Below, one piece after another: positions 11,554 to 18,897 of a stretch of 25,329 nucleotides of DNA. The stretch's first letter is position 1. Every line of letters begins with the position of its first letter. The DNA lies in the IMG/VR virus record IMGVR_UViG_3300044647_000668, positions 1 to 25,329 of that record. One strand, 5' to 3'. The notes beneath the pieces were generated by a model, which did no database searches, was not told where the DNA came from, and saw only the letters and a program-made list of their open reading frames with translations. A program made the translations under genes and the position numbers. Source of the stretch: a virus.

Positions 11554-13853
11554 GCTGCCCTGAATACCGGCCCGTTGGCCTGCTCGAACTTCTTCACGTA
11601 TTCGACGATCTGCTGTCCGATGGCACGCGGGTCGCCGACGCCTGCGTTCACGTTGATCGTGTACGAGTTGCCGCCCATCGCGTTGTTCGGGACGACGTTG
11701 CCGTTGCTGCCCGGGACGAACAGTTCCGGCCCACGCTCCCCTACGATGATCGGCCGGCCACCCAACACCGGCCCGCCATTCGCGAAGCCCGGGAACAATC
11801 CCTCAGCAACCCCGATACCGCCACCCAGGAAGAAGTCGAGGTTGGCCTGATCCACCGGACTCATAGCCGGAAGCTCGCCGGGCGTAGCGCTGCCATAACC
11901 CGACGACGTCGTCACCACGTTGATGTACGACGTCCGGTTCATTGCGGCCGCGAGATCATCCATCATCGACAGGAGCGCCTTCCGGCCCTTCCCCTTCGAC
12001 CCGATCACCTCCAGCAGCGCCTCGATCATCGACACCGCCATCTGGATGCCAGCGGTCGCGAACTGCTTCGCCGCATCGATCCCGACCTGATCCGCGATCG
12101 ACTTCACCGACCCGACCGCCTCATTCGTCCGTCGGATGTTCTCCTGAATGTTCCCGTCAAGGAACGCGTCAGCGGTCCTAATGCCGTTCTCAAGGTTCAT
12201 TGCGGAGATCTCCCTGAACGATGTCTCGTTCAGGCCGGCCGCGAGGAGCTGCCGCATCTTCGCCCCGAACTCGCTGACCCTTTCCGCCTGCTTCACGAAG
12301 GTGTCGACGATCGACGCGCCGCCCTCCGCTGCTTGGGTCTGCGCCGTCTGGTAGATCGCCTGGAGTTCGGTGACCTTCTTCCTCTCCGCGTCGGTCTGCT
12401 CCGCGGACAGGGTCGCCTGGTAGTCGACGAGATCCTTCAGTGCCGTCTTGACCGCGTCGTTCCGATCCGCGAACAGGGTCGCCGCATCGTCGATTGAGAG
12501 GAGTCCCGTGATCGAGCCGGAGATACTGGACGCGTAGTCGTTGAATGACTTCACTCCGTCATCGGTTGCCTTCTGCGCGGCCTTGATCGCCTCCGCATAC
12601 TTGTCCACCTTGACGGTCGCGCTCGATGCCGATCCTCCGACACTGTCCGAGGCTCCATCCGTCGCCTTGGAGTAGTCATTCATGATCTTCTTGCCCTGAG
12701 TGAGCACCTCCCCGTACACGAGATGCGATTTCGTCGCACCGGTAATCGCGGCACCCGCCGCCAGTGCCGCCGACACCGTCGCAGATGTCGCAGTCTTCAA
12801 CCCAGTCTCGGATGCGAACGCCTTCGTGTACGCCTCAGTCCGAGCGTCCATTGATCTCTTAAGCGCCGCATTCGCCGCCTCCATCGTCGCAGCTGCCCCG
12901 GAGAAATCGCCACTCATCGCCTGACCAGCAGCCTTCAGTGCCGCGACGAGAAGAAGCACCTGATCACGGATCACGGCGAGGTCATTCAGGAAACCCTTAG
13001 CGAACTCCACGATCTTCGGCGTGTTGGCTACCAGGTTGCCGAGTTCCCTCGCGAGATCTTGTATCGCCGGTGTGAGGTCGTTAAGCGTTTGAGTGAGCGC
13101 ATCACCCGCGTCGGTGCCCTCGCTGAAATTGGATGTGACACCCTCCATGAACGCTTCACCGAAGGATTCTTGGAGTTCCCCGAATGCCACGGATACACGG
13201 TCGATCTGGCCCTGAAAGGATGCAGCCTTGACAGCCGCCTGCCCGCCGAACGTGTCCGCGAGCTTCGCGGTAATGACCTCCATGTCGCCGGTCTTCAGTG
13301 TCGCCTTGTCGAGCCCTGCCCCGAGCCGTGACAGTGCGCCCGTTGAGCCGTCATAGCCCTTGGAAATCGCAGAAACGACACTTTCCAACGATTTGCCGGT
13401 GCCGGCGGCAATATCCTGCGATAACTTCAGCATGTCGGTAGCGAGCGAGACGTTATTCGTGCTCCGCAGCAACCGATCCATCGCAGGACGGAGCAGATCA
13501 TCTGCCGTACCCGTCATTCGAGCGAGGCTGTCTATCGTGGTCTCGACCGCAGCGGTTGCGCCCTCCATCCCGAGGTTTTCCATCGTCTTCGCAAGCCGGG
13601 CCGCTGCCGCCTCATCATCGAGGAATGCCTTCACGCCGTCGACGCCGAACGCGATCGCCATCCGTGCGCCCGCAGCTGCCGCATCGATAGCCGCAGCACC
13701 GACCGCCGCACCCATTCCGACACCGATCGCCGACATCTTCGTGAACGCCGACCCAGTGATCCCGGACTGTTTCCCGAGCAGGTCGAGGTCGCGTTGCGCA
13801 CGCTTGATGTCGCGGTCTTTGTAATCCCCCTGGATGAGAATGTCGATTGCCAT
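11550..13853 (-). CDS. Tape measure protein, 767 aa
   Basis: It is the longest gene of the window, alanine/glycine/threonine-rich and mostly helical. Hydrophobic segments near residues 40-75 (GVGMGAAVGAAAIDAAAAGARMAIAFGV) and 285-315 fit the membrane-insertion segments of tape measures. The region SGSSxx/FQGQIDRVSVAFGELQESFGEAF (about 210-235) is the conserved TMP core. The C-terminal motif FANGGPVLGGRPIIVGERGPELF (about 700-722) is a signature of siphophage tape measures. With about 0.15 nm per residue the tail would be about 115 nm long. The start overlaps the gp10-like gene by one base. Confidence 0.88.
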   Translation of the reverse strand: MAIDILIQGDYKDRDIKRAQRDLDLLGKQSGITGSAFTKMSAIGVGMGAAVGAAAIDAAAAGARMAIAFGVDGVKAFLDDEAAAARLAKTMENLGMEGATAAVETTIDSLARMTGTADDLLRPAMDRLLRSTNNVSLATDMLKLSQDIAAGTGKSLESVVSAISKGYDGSTGALSRLGAGLDKATLKTGDMEVITAKLADTFGGQAAVKAASFQGQIDRVSVAFGELQESFGEAFMEGVTSNFSEGTDAGDALTQTLNDLTPAIQDLARELGNLVANTPKIVEFAKGFLNDLAVIRDQVLLLVAALKAAGQAMSGDFSGAAATMEAANAALKRSMDARTEAYTKAFASETGLKTATSATVSAALAAGAAITGATKSHLVYGEVLTQGKKIMNDYSKATDGASDSVGGSASSATVKVDKYAEAIKAAQKATDDGVKSFNDYASSISGSITGLLSIDDAATLFADRNDAVKTALKDLVDYQATLSAEQTDAERKKVTELQAIYQTAQTQAAEGGASIVDTFVKQAERVSEFGAKMRQLLAAGLNETSFREISAMNLENGIRTADAFLDGNIQENIRRTNEAVGSVKSIADQVGIDAAKQFATAGIQMAVSMIEALLEVIGSKGKGRKALLSMMDDLAAAMNRTSYINVVTTSSGYGSATPGELPAMSPVDQANLDFFLGGGIGVAEGLFPGFANGGPVLGGRPIIVGERGPELFVPGSNGNVVPNNAMGGNSYTINVNAGVGDPRAIGQQIVEYVKKFEQANGPVFRAA

Positions 13854-14413
13854 CAGCGTCGCCCCCCCAAGATTCTGTTGGCTTTACGTTCCGCCTCTCG
13901 GATCACTTCCGCGACCTTCTCCTTCGCCTTCGCGACGACCGGCTTATTGTTCGCTGCCTCATTCAACCCGCGGGCATACTTCTTACCGAAACGATTGTTC
14001 ATGTTGTCGTAGAACGACTTGCCGCGATAATTCTCGGACCGTCGTTTCTCGTTCGATCCGGTGAGGGCGAAGATCGCACCGGGCGCCGCCATCGTCGCGA
14101 CCGCGACCTCGAACTTCCCGCCCGTCGACGCCTTCCTCGGCTGCTTCGTGTTGACCTTGATCCCGGTGCGGACCTTCGTCGTGTTGTATGACAGATTCCT
14201 CGTCGTCGCGATGCCGGTCTTGCGGCTCACGTTCGTCGCCGTCCACTTCCCCCAGCCCGACAGCGGAGACGAAATCGGGGTCTTCCTCCGCACCTCGTCC
14301 CGCAGCACCTCACCCGCCTCCTTCAAGCCCTTATCGATCACCTTGAAGTTGTCGCGATCGAATGCTTTCAGCACTGCGATAGCCCGCTGCTCACCCGTGA
14401 CCCGTACTTTCAT
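13853..14413 (-). CDS. HK97 gp10-like head-tail/tail-assembly protein, 186 aa
   Basis: The layout VTGEQRAIAVLKAF, KVIDKGLKEAGEVLRDEVRRKTPIS, then a beta-rich part and a basic C-terminus fits the HK97 gp10-like family (tail-component, 'KxLxxAGxxLxxxxxxxxP'). The ATG at 14413 or GTG at 14416 are alternative starts; AGGAGG lies 11 or 8 bases upstream. The position is unusual: these proteins usually lie between connector and major tail protein, but here the gene lies between the tail chaperone and the tape measure. The protein has an added lysine/arginine-rich tail of about 60 residues. Confidence 0.65.
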   Translation of the reverse strand: MKVRVTGEQRAIAVLKAFDRDNFKVIDKGLKEAGEVLRDEVRRKTPISSPLSGWGKWTATNVSRKTGIATTRNLSYNTTKVRTGIKVNTKQPRKASTGGKFEVAVATMAAPGAIFALTGSNEKRRSENYRGKSFYDNMNNRFGKKYARGLNEAANNKPVVAKAKEKVAEVIREAERKANRILGGRR

Positions 14414-14843
14414 CACTTCGAGCGCCTCCTACCGTCGCCGTGCTGGGTATGCCGCCACCGCAGGTAACGCAACATCGTGATCTGCATCCGATCCGACTCA
14501 GCCAGAATCACTGAAGGAGAAAGTCCGAACTCGTAAGCAAGGTGGACGAGGGCAAAATGGGTGCTTCCTTCTCCAAAGGGCGGATCTCCGTTAGCCCCTC
14601 CGCTTCGTCATCGTCGCCGACACCTGCCACGGTAGGGAGCCACTCCTCGAATGTGCGAGTGACCTTCCCCGTCCGCGTCAACGCCGCCCACGCCAAGAAC
14701 CAGACGTATTCGAGCCGCTTCCCGACCTGATCCATGCCCAGGTCGTACGTCCGCTCGAACGTGATCGAGTCCGCGCCGGTACACAGCGCACGCTCGACCG
14801 TGCCGTCCACATACTCCACCTTCAGTGGGATTCGCTTGATCAT
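14413..14843 (-). CDS. Tail assembly chaperone, long form by -1 frameshift, 143 aa
   Basis: After codon 90 of the short chaperone, a -1 slip on C CCU UUG (14574-14580) moves reading into a frame that codes 53 further residues (starting GEGSTHFALV, then LAYEFGLSPSVILAESDRM, QITMLRYLRWRHTQ) and ends at TGA 14415-14413. EFGxxPSxILxESDRM...L...R is the typical second-frame part of lambda G/GT-type chaperones. The long form normally occurs at a low percentage and binds the tape measure. The stop overlaps the start of the following gene (TGATG). Confidence 0.82.
14508..14843 (-). CDS. Tail assembly chaperone, short form, 111 aa
   Basis: A 111-residue protein lies between the major tail protein and the tape measure, the invariable place of the lambda gpG-type chaperone. 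Residues about 1-65 (MIKRIPLKVEYVDG, ADSITFERTYDLGMDQVGKR, EYVWFLAWAALTRTG) are the conserved fold with a Trp-rich helix. The acidic part DDDEAEGLTE leads to the slippery site at codons 89-90. The stop at 14508 is reached only by ribosomes that do not slip. The start at 14843 has only AGGTGATC as ribosome-binding site. Confidence 0.8.
   Translation of the reverse strand: MIKRIPLKVEYVDGTVERALCTGADSITFERTYDLGMDQVGKRLEYVWFLAWAALTRTGKVTRTFEEWLPTVAGVGDDDEAEGLTEIRPLEKEAPILPSSTLLTSSDFLLQ
14574..14580 (-). other. Programmed -1 frameshift site C CCU UUG
   Basis: The heptamer stands in phase X XXY YYZ with the zero frame (codons CCT 89 and TTG 90). A slip gives CCC TTT, so both tRNAs can re-pair at two or three positions. 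It links the short and long chaperone forms. A second nearby run (GAGGGG, about 15 bases upstream) is a weaker alternative. Confidence 0.75.
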
Positions 14844-14861
14844 CGCAGGTGATCCCCTCGG

Positions 14862-15269
14862 CTAAACGGTGCCGCGAGTGACGGTGCCGGACGTCGGCCA
14901 CGACACGGACAGGGTCGCGAGATCGCCCACCGAGGACGCGAACGGCGTGTACTGGTTGACGAGACACAGCGCCGTGTAGGACGGGTTCGTCGCCGACACG
15001 GTGCCCGACGTCGGAACCATGACTACGGTCGCCAGCGAGTTGATCAGCGGGAACAGGACCGCATCGACCGAAGCCGAACCGAAGTCCTGCATGAAGTCGA
15101 GCTGCAGCGTGCCATCCTTCAAGCCGCCGATGCGGGTGCGGAAGGTGCCACCGAACGCCGTGGTCTCGACGTCATCGGATGATATCTCAAGATTCACCTG
15201 AGCAATGGACTGACTGAAGTCTGTCCCGTTGATGCTCACTTTGTAGTCGGTTGCGACAAACTTTGGCAT
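14862..15269 (-). CDS. Major tail protein (tube), 135 aa
   Basis: The ATG at 15269 (MPKFVATDYKVSINGTDFSQ) has GGAG 8 bases upstream. The protein is beta-rich, with VSINGTDFS, VETTAFGGTFRTRIGGLKDGTLQLDFMQDF and SYTALCLVNQYTPF, the hallmark of siphophage tube proteins (small beta sandwich with a long loop). It lacks the C-terminal Ig-like domain found in longer relatives, so the tube surface should be plain. It lies between tail terminator and chaperone, the expected order. Confidence 0.78.
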   Translation of the reverse strand: MPKFVATDYKVSINGTDFSQSIAQVNLEISSDDVETTAFGGTFRTRIGGLKDGTLQLDFMQDFGSASVDAVLFPLINSLATVVMVPTSGTVSATNPSYTALCLVNQYTPFASSVGDLATLSVSWPTSGTVTRGTV

Positions 15270-15283
15270 TCCGTGCTCTCCTT

Positions 15284-15691
15284 CTATGCGTAGACGATGA
15301 CTGTGAAATCCGCAGTGAGATAGATGGTATCCCCAATCGAGGTCGATCCGTAGGCTGACAACTCGGTGACGCGTAACGTCTGGCACGCCCCGCCGAGTGT
15401 CTTATCCGACTCGATCGCCGTCTTGATCGACCCGGTCCCGGTCGGTGCGCAGTAGCCGTCCATGACGGCTTGACCATTCCGTGCGTCCTGACGGCCCGCG
15501 ATCAACGTGATCGTGAACGCGTACTCGTCGAGTCCGCGCTTGAACGTCCGGTCGAACGTGATCGACGTTGGGAAGATGATCGCCTGCGGTGGGGTCGGGT
15601 TGTCGGGTTGGAACGCGCTCGCCCGCAGCCCCGTGATCGTCGCGAGATTCGTCGCCAGACCGGCCCGCAACGCCCCCACGGTCACGGTCAT
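15284..15691 (-). CDS. Tail terminator/completion protein, 135 aa
   Basis: MTVTVGALRAGLATNLATITGLRAS followed by PPQAIIFPTSITFDRTFKRGLDEYAFTITLIAGR and AIESDKTLGGACQTLRVTELS matches the pattern of the siphophage tail terminator (gpU-like, alpha/beta) found between connector and tube. It would stop tube growth at the correct length and form the interface to the head. It overlaps the connector stop by 4 bases. Confidence 0.7.
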   Translation of the reverse strand: MTVTVGALRAGLATNLATITGLRASAFQPDNPTPPQAIIFPTSITFDRTFKRGLDEYAFTITLIAGRQDARNGQAVMDGYCAPTGTGSIKTAIESDKTLGGACQTLRVTELSAYGSTSIGDTIYLTADFTVIVYA

Positions 15692-16284
15692 GCGACACCG
15701 ACGATCCGCCGGTACGGCTCGACCAGTGCAGCGACATCGGGGTCGAGTGCCCGCGTCACTCGGACAACCCCCATTTCTCCGAAGCCTGCGATCCCCAGCG
15801 GGCTTTGCAATCTGGTGAAGATCCGCGAAGACTGGAGGACGGTCGCCTGGGTGATGACGGTCGGGATCGACGGGAATCCGAACACGCCACGGACCCGCAC
15901 CGTCGCCTCACCGCCGGCCGTCGGCCACAAGTAATCCTGAATGGCCCGGATGCGCGTGAATGGCACCGCCTGCCCGTTCGACACTCCGTTCAGCGGCTCC
16001 AGCTGGTAGTCCGTCGTCTTCCACGTCACATCGAACACGCCATCCGCGCCCGTCGAGGACGTGATCGTGACGGCCGTCCCAGCGATGTCGTCAGTCTGGA
16101 GCACGTAGTCGTCGGCCGGGGCGAACACCCTCGTGACCGTCCCCGACGTGGTGAACGTCCGCCCCGTATATCCCTCGATCAAACCTGAGGCCGCTGTACG
16201 CGCCATCTCCAGCAGTGTGTCGTCCACGGTGTCGGTGATCCGCAGAGCCGCCTTAACCTGCGCTAGCGTCGCGTATGTCGTCAT
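15688..16284 (-). CDS. Head-tail connector (gp6-like adaptor), 198 aa
   Basis: The N-terminus MTTYATLAQVKAALRITDTVDDTLLEMARTAASGLIEGYTGRTF is the usual start of HK97 gp6/gp15-like adaptors: helix, turn, helix with I(D/E)xYTGR. A ring of such subunits sits under the portal. The C-terminal half is beta-rich and longer than in HK97 (about 110 aa), perhaps including the function of the stopper, which is not seen as a separate gene. GAGGAGG lies 6 bases before the ATG. Confidence 0.75.
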   Translation of the reverse strand: MTTYATLAQVKAALRITDTVDDTLLEMARTAASGLIEGYTGRTFTTSGTVTRVFAPADDYVLQTDDIAGTAVTITSSTGADGVFDVTWKTTDYQLEPLNGVSNGQAVPFTRIRAIQDYLWPTAGGEATVRVRGVFGFPSIPTVITQATVLQSSRIFTRLQSPLGIAGFGEMGVVRVTRALDPDVAALVEPYRRIVGVA

Positions 16285-16316
16285 CCTGAGCCTCCTCGGT
16301 GATCATACCGAACAAA

Positions 16317-16985
16317 TCAGCCGTTGATCGTGACTGTCGGCCCCCGGAACCGATGCCCTTCGAGGGCGAGATTCACGAACGGATTCAGGCTCATAACGCC
16401 GACACCCATCGACCGGAGTTTCCTCGCGACCTTCGGGAGCTGCTCCTCCCACACTGCGAGAGGCTTCGGATCACCTGGCGCGTACCCTTCGACCGCATCC
16501 CGATCGTCGAGGGTGCCGCAGTCCGCGCCGACGAGAACAATGAAGCGTGCCCCGAGGTATGCCGCGAAATGCATCCCCATATGAAGCGACGTCGGCCCGC
16601 ACACGAGGTGATCGTCATGCGTCGGCCAATGCTCCGCCGTGTCGAACGACGAGTACATCTGCGGATTCGTCTCGACGAAGAACACATTCGCCTGGTCGGG
16701 TCGTGTCTTCGCCGGGTAGCCGATGCCCTGCTCGACCATCGGCACGATCACCGGAAGATCCGGCCGCGCATCCGCGAGAATGTGCGCGTCCAGGTGGTAG
16801 TGGGTGACGGAGTAGAACTGATCGAGGCCGAGCGCCTCCCCCGCCCGGTTGATGCACACGACGATCTTGTCGTCGAGGAACCCGGACGGTAGATGGTTGA
16901 GGGTCGCACCGGAGCCGACGACGTAGATCGTTGACCCAGCGTGCCGACGTTTGAAGTCCGTGTACTGCTCAGCCATCAGTCCCAC
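16317..16985 (-). CDS. MptE-like/DUF115-type protein, putative sugar-modification enzyme, 222 aa
   Basis: The N-terminal GSTIYVVGSGATLNHLPSGFLDDKIVVCINRAGE (about residues 17-50) is the Rossmann-type nucleotide-binding start of the DUF115/MptE-like family, whose members include motility accessory factors that work on glycans. It continues with HLVCGPTSLHMGMHFAAYLG and FIVLVGADCG, a second beta-alpha unit. In phages such genes travel with glycosyltransferases, as here. GTG at 16985 (GGAGGG 7 bases upstream) is chosen; ATG at 16976 is possible. Substrate is unknown. Confidence 0.65.
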   Translation of the reverse strand: MGLMAEQYTDFKRRHAGSTIYVVGSGATLNHLPSGFLDDKIVVCINRAGEALGLDQFYSVTHYHLDAHILADARPDLPVIVPMVEQGIGYPAKTRPDQANVFFVETNPQMYSSFDTAEHWPTHDDHLVCGPTSLHMGMHFAAYLGARFIVLVGADCGTLDDRDAVEGYAPGDPKPLAVWEEQLPKVARKLRSMGVGVMSLNPFVNLALEGHRFRGPTVTING

Positions 16986-17617
16986 GAGTTGACCCTCCTT
17001 CGTTCCAGACTCCAGCCTCCCGGCCCCGGCTGCGACCGCTTCCCGTTCATGTACTCCGCGTTCGACGCGTACGTGCGGTTGTTGATCTCGCCGAAGTATC
17101 CGATCGTCGACGAATTGTGATGCATGACCGGGATCGTTGACCGCTTCACCTTCACGCCCTCGATCGCGCAGCGCAGGTCGTAATCGTTGTCCTCGAAATA
17201 GGCCGGATGGAACGCCTCGTCGAACAGTCCGACACGCTGCACGACATCCTCACCGACCGCGAACGCACAATACGGCTGCGGAGACTGGGCGAGGAGCACA
17301 TCCTCGCCGCTCGCCTGCTCCGCGAACGCTTGCAGCGACCCGGACGGCCACTCGACATCAAAGTTAGTTATGAGCCACCAGGGGGCGAACGGTGCCGCCT
17401 TAATCCCGAGATTCCACGACCCTGCGACCCCAAGGTTCGCGGGCATCTTGATTATCTTCGTCGACTGGACGTGCTCGACCGGCCAAGGCCCCGAGTAGCG
17501 CAACGCATCCCCGTTATCAATGATGATCAACTTCGCGACCGGGTAGTCGATCGTGTCAAGCATCCGCCGCAAGATGTCAGGGCCGACAAGGATCGGAACA
17601 ATCATGCACGGGATCAT
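16976..17617 (-). CDS. Glycosyltransferase family 2-like, 213 aa
   Basis: The start is the ATG at 17617 in an ATGA overlap with the upstream glycosyltransferase. VPILVGPDILRRMLDTIDYPVAKLIIIDNGD, then KMPANLGVAGSWNLGI and ITNFDVEWP are the GT-A signature: nucleotide-sugar fold, NxGxAGxWNxG, and an FDxE/DxD metal site near residue 85. YFEDNDYDLRCAIEGVKV is the family's acceptor/catalytic loop with the ED base, and HHNSST the closing His. It should transfer a sugar from a nucleotide sugar; the acceptor may be a virion protein or the host wall. Confidence 0.8.
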   Translation of the reverse strand: MIPCMIVPILVGPDILRRMLDTIDYPVAKLIIIDNGDALRYSGPWPVEHVQSTKIIKMPANLGVAGSWNLGIKAAPFAPWWLITNFDVEWPSGSLQAFAEQASGEDVLLAQSPQPYCAFAVGEDVVQRVGLFDEAFHPAYFEDNDYDLRCAIEGVKVKRSTIPVMHHNSSTIGYFGEINNRTYASNAEYMNGKRSQPGPGGWSLERRRVNSWD

Positions 17618-18810
17618 CGCAACTTCTCCATCGCAGGGAGCCAATAATTATTGAACACGAAATCAGCCCCGTACTGGGACGCGAAGTCCTGGGCGACCTG
17701 CGACCGTTCACGGCCCCGAGCGTATGCCGCTTCCATCGCCTCGATGATCGACGGCACCGACGGGGTGACCATCCACGCGCCCTGCATCGCGTCCCACCAC
17801 GGCTGCCCCTCCACCAGCCACCCGTCACCGAGCAGCTCCGGTGACGCTGTCGTGTTGGTGCAGATCACTGGCGTGCCGCACGCCTGGCTTTCTACTTGTG
17901 GAATGCCGAACCCCTCACCCATGCTCGGGATGAGGAGGCAATCGATAGCACTGTAGATTGCTGCGAGGAGATCGTTACCGACGCCGCTGCGGAACACGTA
18001 CTGGTCGACGAACCGCAGTTGATCCGGTTTCAGGTCGCACGCGGCCGCCAGCTCCAGCAGATTGATCCCCGACATCGCGCCCCGGTCCTCGGTGTGGATG
18101 TAGAGGACGGCATCGGGGTGATGCTTCGCGAACATCGCGAACGCCAGGAACGTCTCCGGGAAGCTCTTCCGATTCGGCACCATGCCCTTGTTCGCGGACA
18201 CCATGCCGAACACGAACCTGTCCTCGTCGATCCCCATGAACTCGCGGCCCGTCAACTCCTTACCGCCCGCCGTGATGCTCTTGGTCGGCTTGAAGATCGG
18301 GTCGATGCCGTGCGGGACATAGATCGAGTCGATGCCAGCGTTCGCGAGCATCGCCTCACCGAACCGCGACATCGCGAGCGGGGTGACATTCTTGCGACCG
18401 CACCACGCCGCGACCTTCGGCGGAACCGGGGTGTGATCAATCGGCACCCACGACGCGATCTGCGGGATCGAGTCCCACTGCGGCCCACCGAAGACGTAGA
18501 CGTCGTAGAGGGTGACGAGGAGCGGATCGAGGTCTGGGTTCTCATGCGCCCACGCCTGATAGTGCGCCGGCACGACATCGTTCGAGTGGATATCGAACCC
18601 TCGGGGGTACTGCCTGATCCCATGCCAGTCGAGGGTCGTCCCCTCAAGGCCGTGGTTCGAGGCGACGGCCATCCGGTGCCCTGCGGCTTGCAGCCGGGTG
18701 ATCACCTGGGCAGTTTGTCCACCGTAACCGGACCTTGCCCAAGGGCTGTTGGAGTTCCACAGGATCGCCCGGCTCGCCGAGCGTGGTGCCTTTCGTTTCT
18801 TCTGAGCCAT
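17614..18810 (-). CDS. Glycosyltransferase family 4 (GT-B), 398 aa
   Basis: The N-terminal half begins with ILWNSNSPWARSGYGGQTAQVITRL, the acceptor-side Rossmann domain. The C-terminal donor domain has RFVFGMVSANKGMVPNRKSF and IPSMGEGFGIPQVESQACGTPVI, where Glu299 and Glu307 make the EX7E motif of GT4 enzymes. It is complete in length. It would add a hexose from a nucleotide donor. It lies straight after the capsid gene and is co-translated with the GT2 gene. Sugar-decorated capsids and tails are known in several actinobacteriophages with glycosyltransferases by the structural genes, so virion decoration is likely but not proven. Confidence 0.85.
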   Translation of the reverse strand: MAQKKRKAPRSASRAILWNSNSPWARSGYGGQTAQVITRLQAAGHRMAVASNHGLEGTTLDWHGIRQYPRGFDIHSNDVVPAHYQAWAHENPDLDPLLVTLYDVYVFGGPQWDSIPQIASWVPIDHTPVPPKVAAWCGRKNVTPLAMSRFGEAMLANAGIDSIYVPHGIDPIFKPTKSITAGGKELTGREFMGIDEDRFVFGMVSANKGMVPNRKSFPETFLAFAMFAKHHPDAVLYIHTEDRGAMSGINLLELAAACDLKPDQLRFVDQYVFRSGVGNDLLAAIYSAIDCLLIPSMGEGFGIPQVESQACGTPVICTNTTASPELLGDGWLVEGQPWWDAMQGAWMVTPSVPSIIEAMEAAYARGRERSQVAQDFASQYGADFVFNNYWLPAMEKLR

Positions 18811-18838
18811 CCGCAGGATGCCTTCCTGTTCGCAGGTG

Positions 18839-18883
18839 CCCGACGGCCGGCCCAGTACCTGCGGGAAAGGGCCGACCGTCGGG
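18839..18883. terminator. Long hairpin downstream of the capsid gene
   Basis: CCCGACGGCCGGCCC (18839-18853) pairs with GGGCCGACCGTCGGG (18869-18883) over 15 bp with a single G-U or A-C pair depending on strand and a 15-base loop. On the minus strand it is the first structure after the capsid stop and could be a partial terminator or a 3' stabiliser that lowers expression of the following glycosyltransferases. No U tail is present. Confidence 0.6.
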
Positions 18884-18897
18884 GTCTAAAGGGTGAA

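Noticed and set aside
14590-14605. GAGGGG as the main frameshift site
   Set aside because: Only one tRNA could re-pair after slipping; the C CCU UUG heptamer further on has correct phasing for both.
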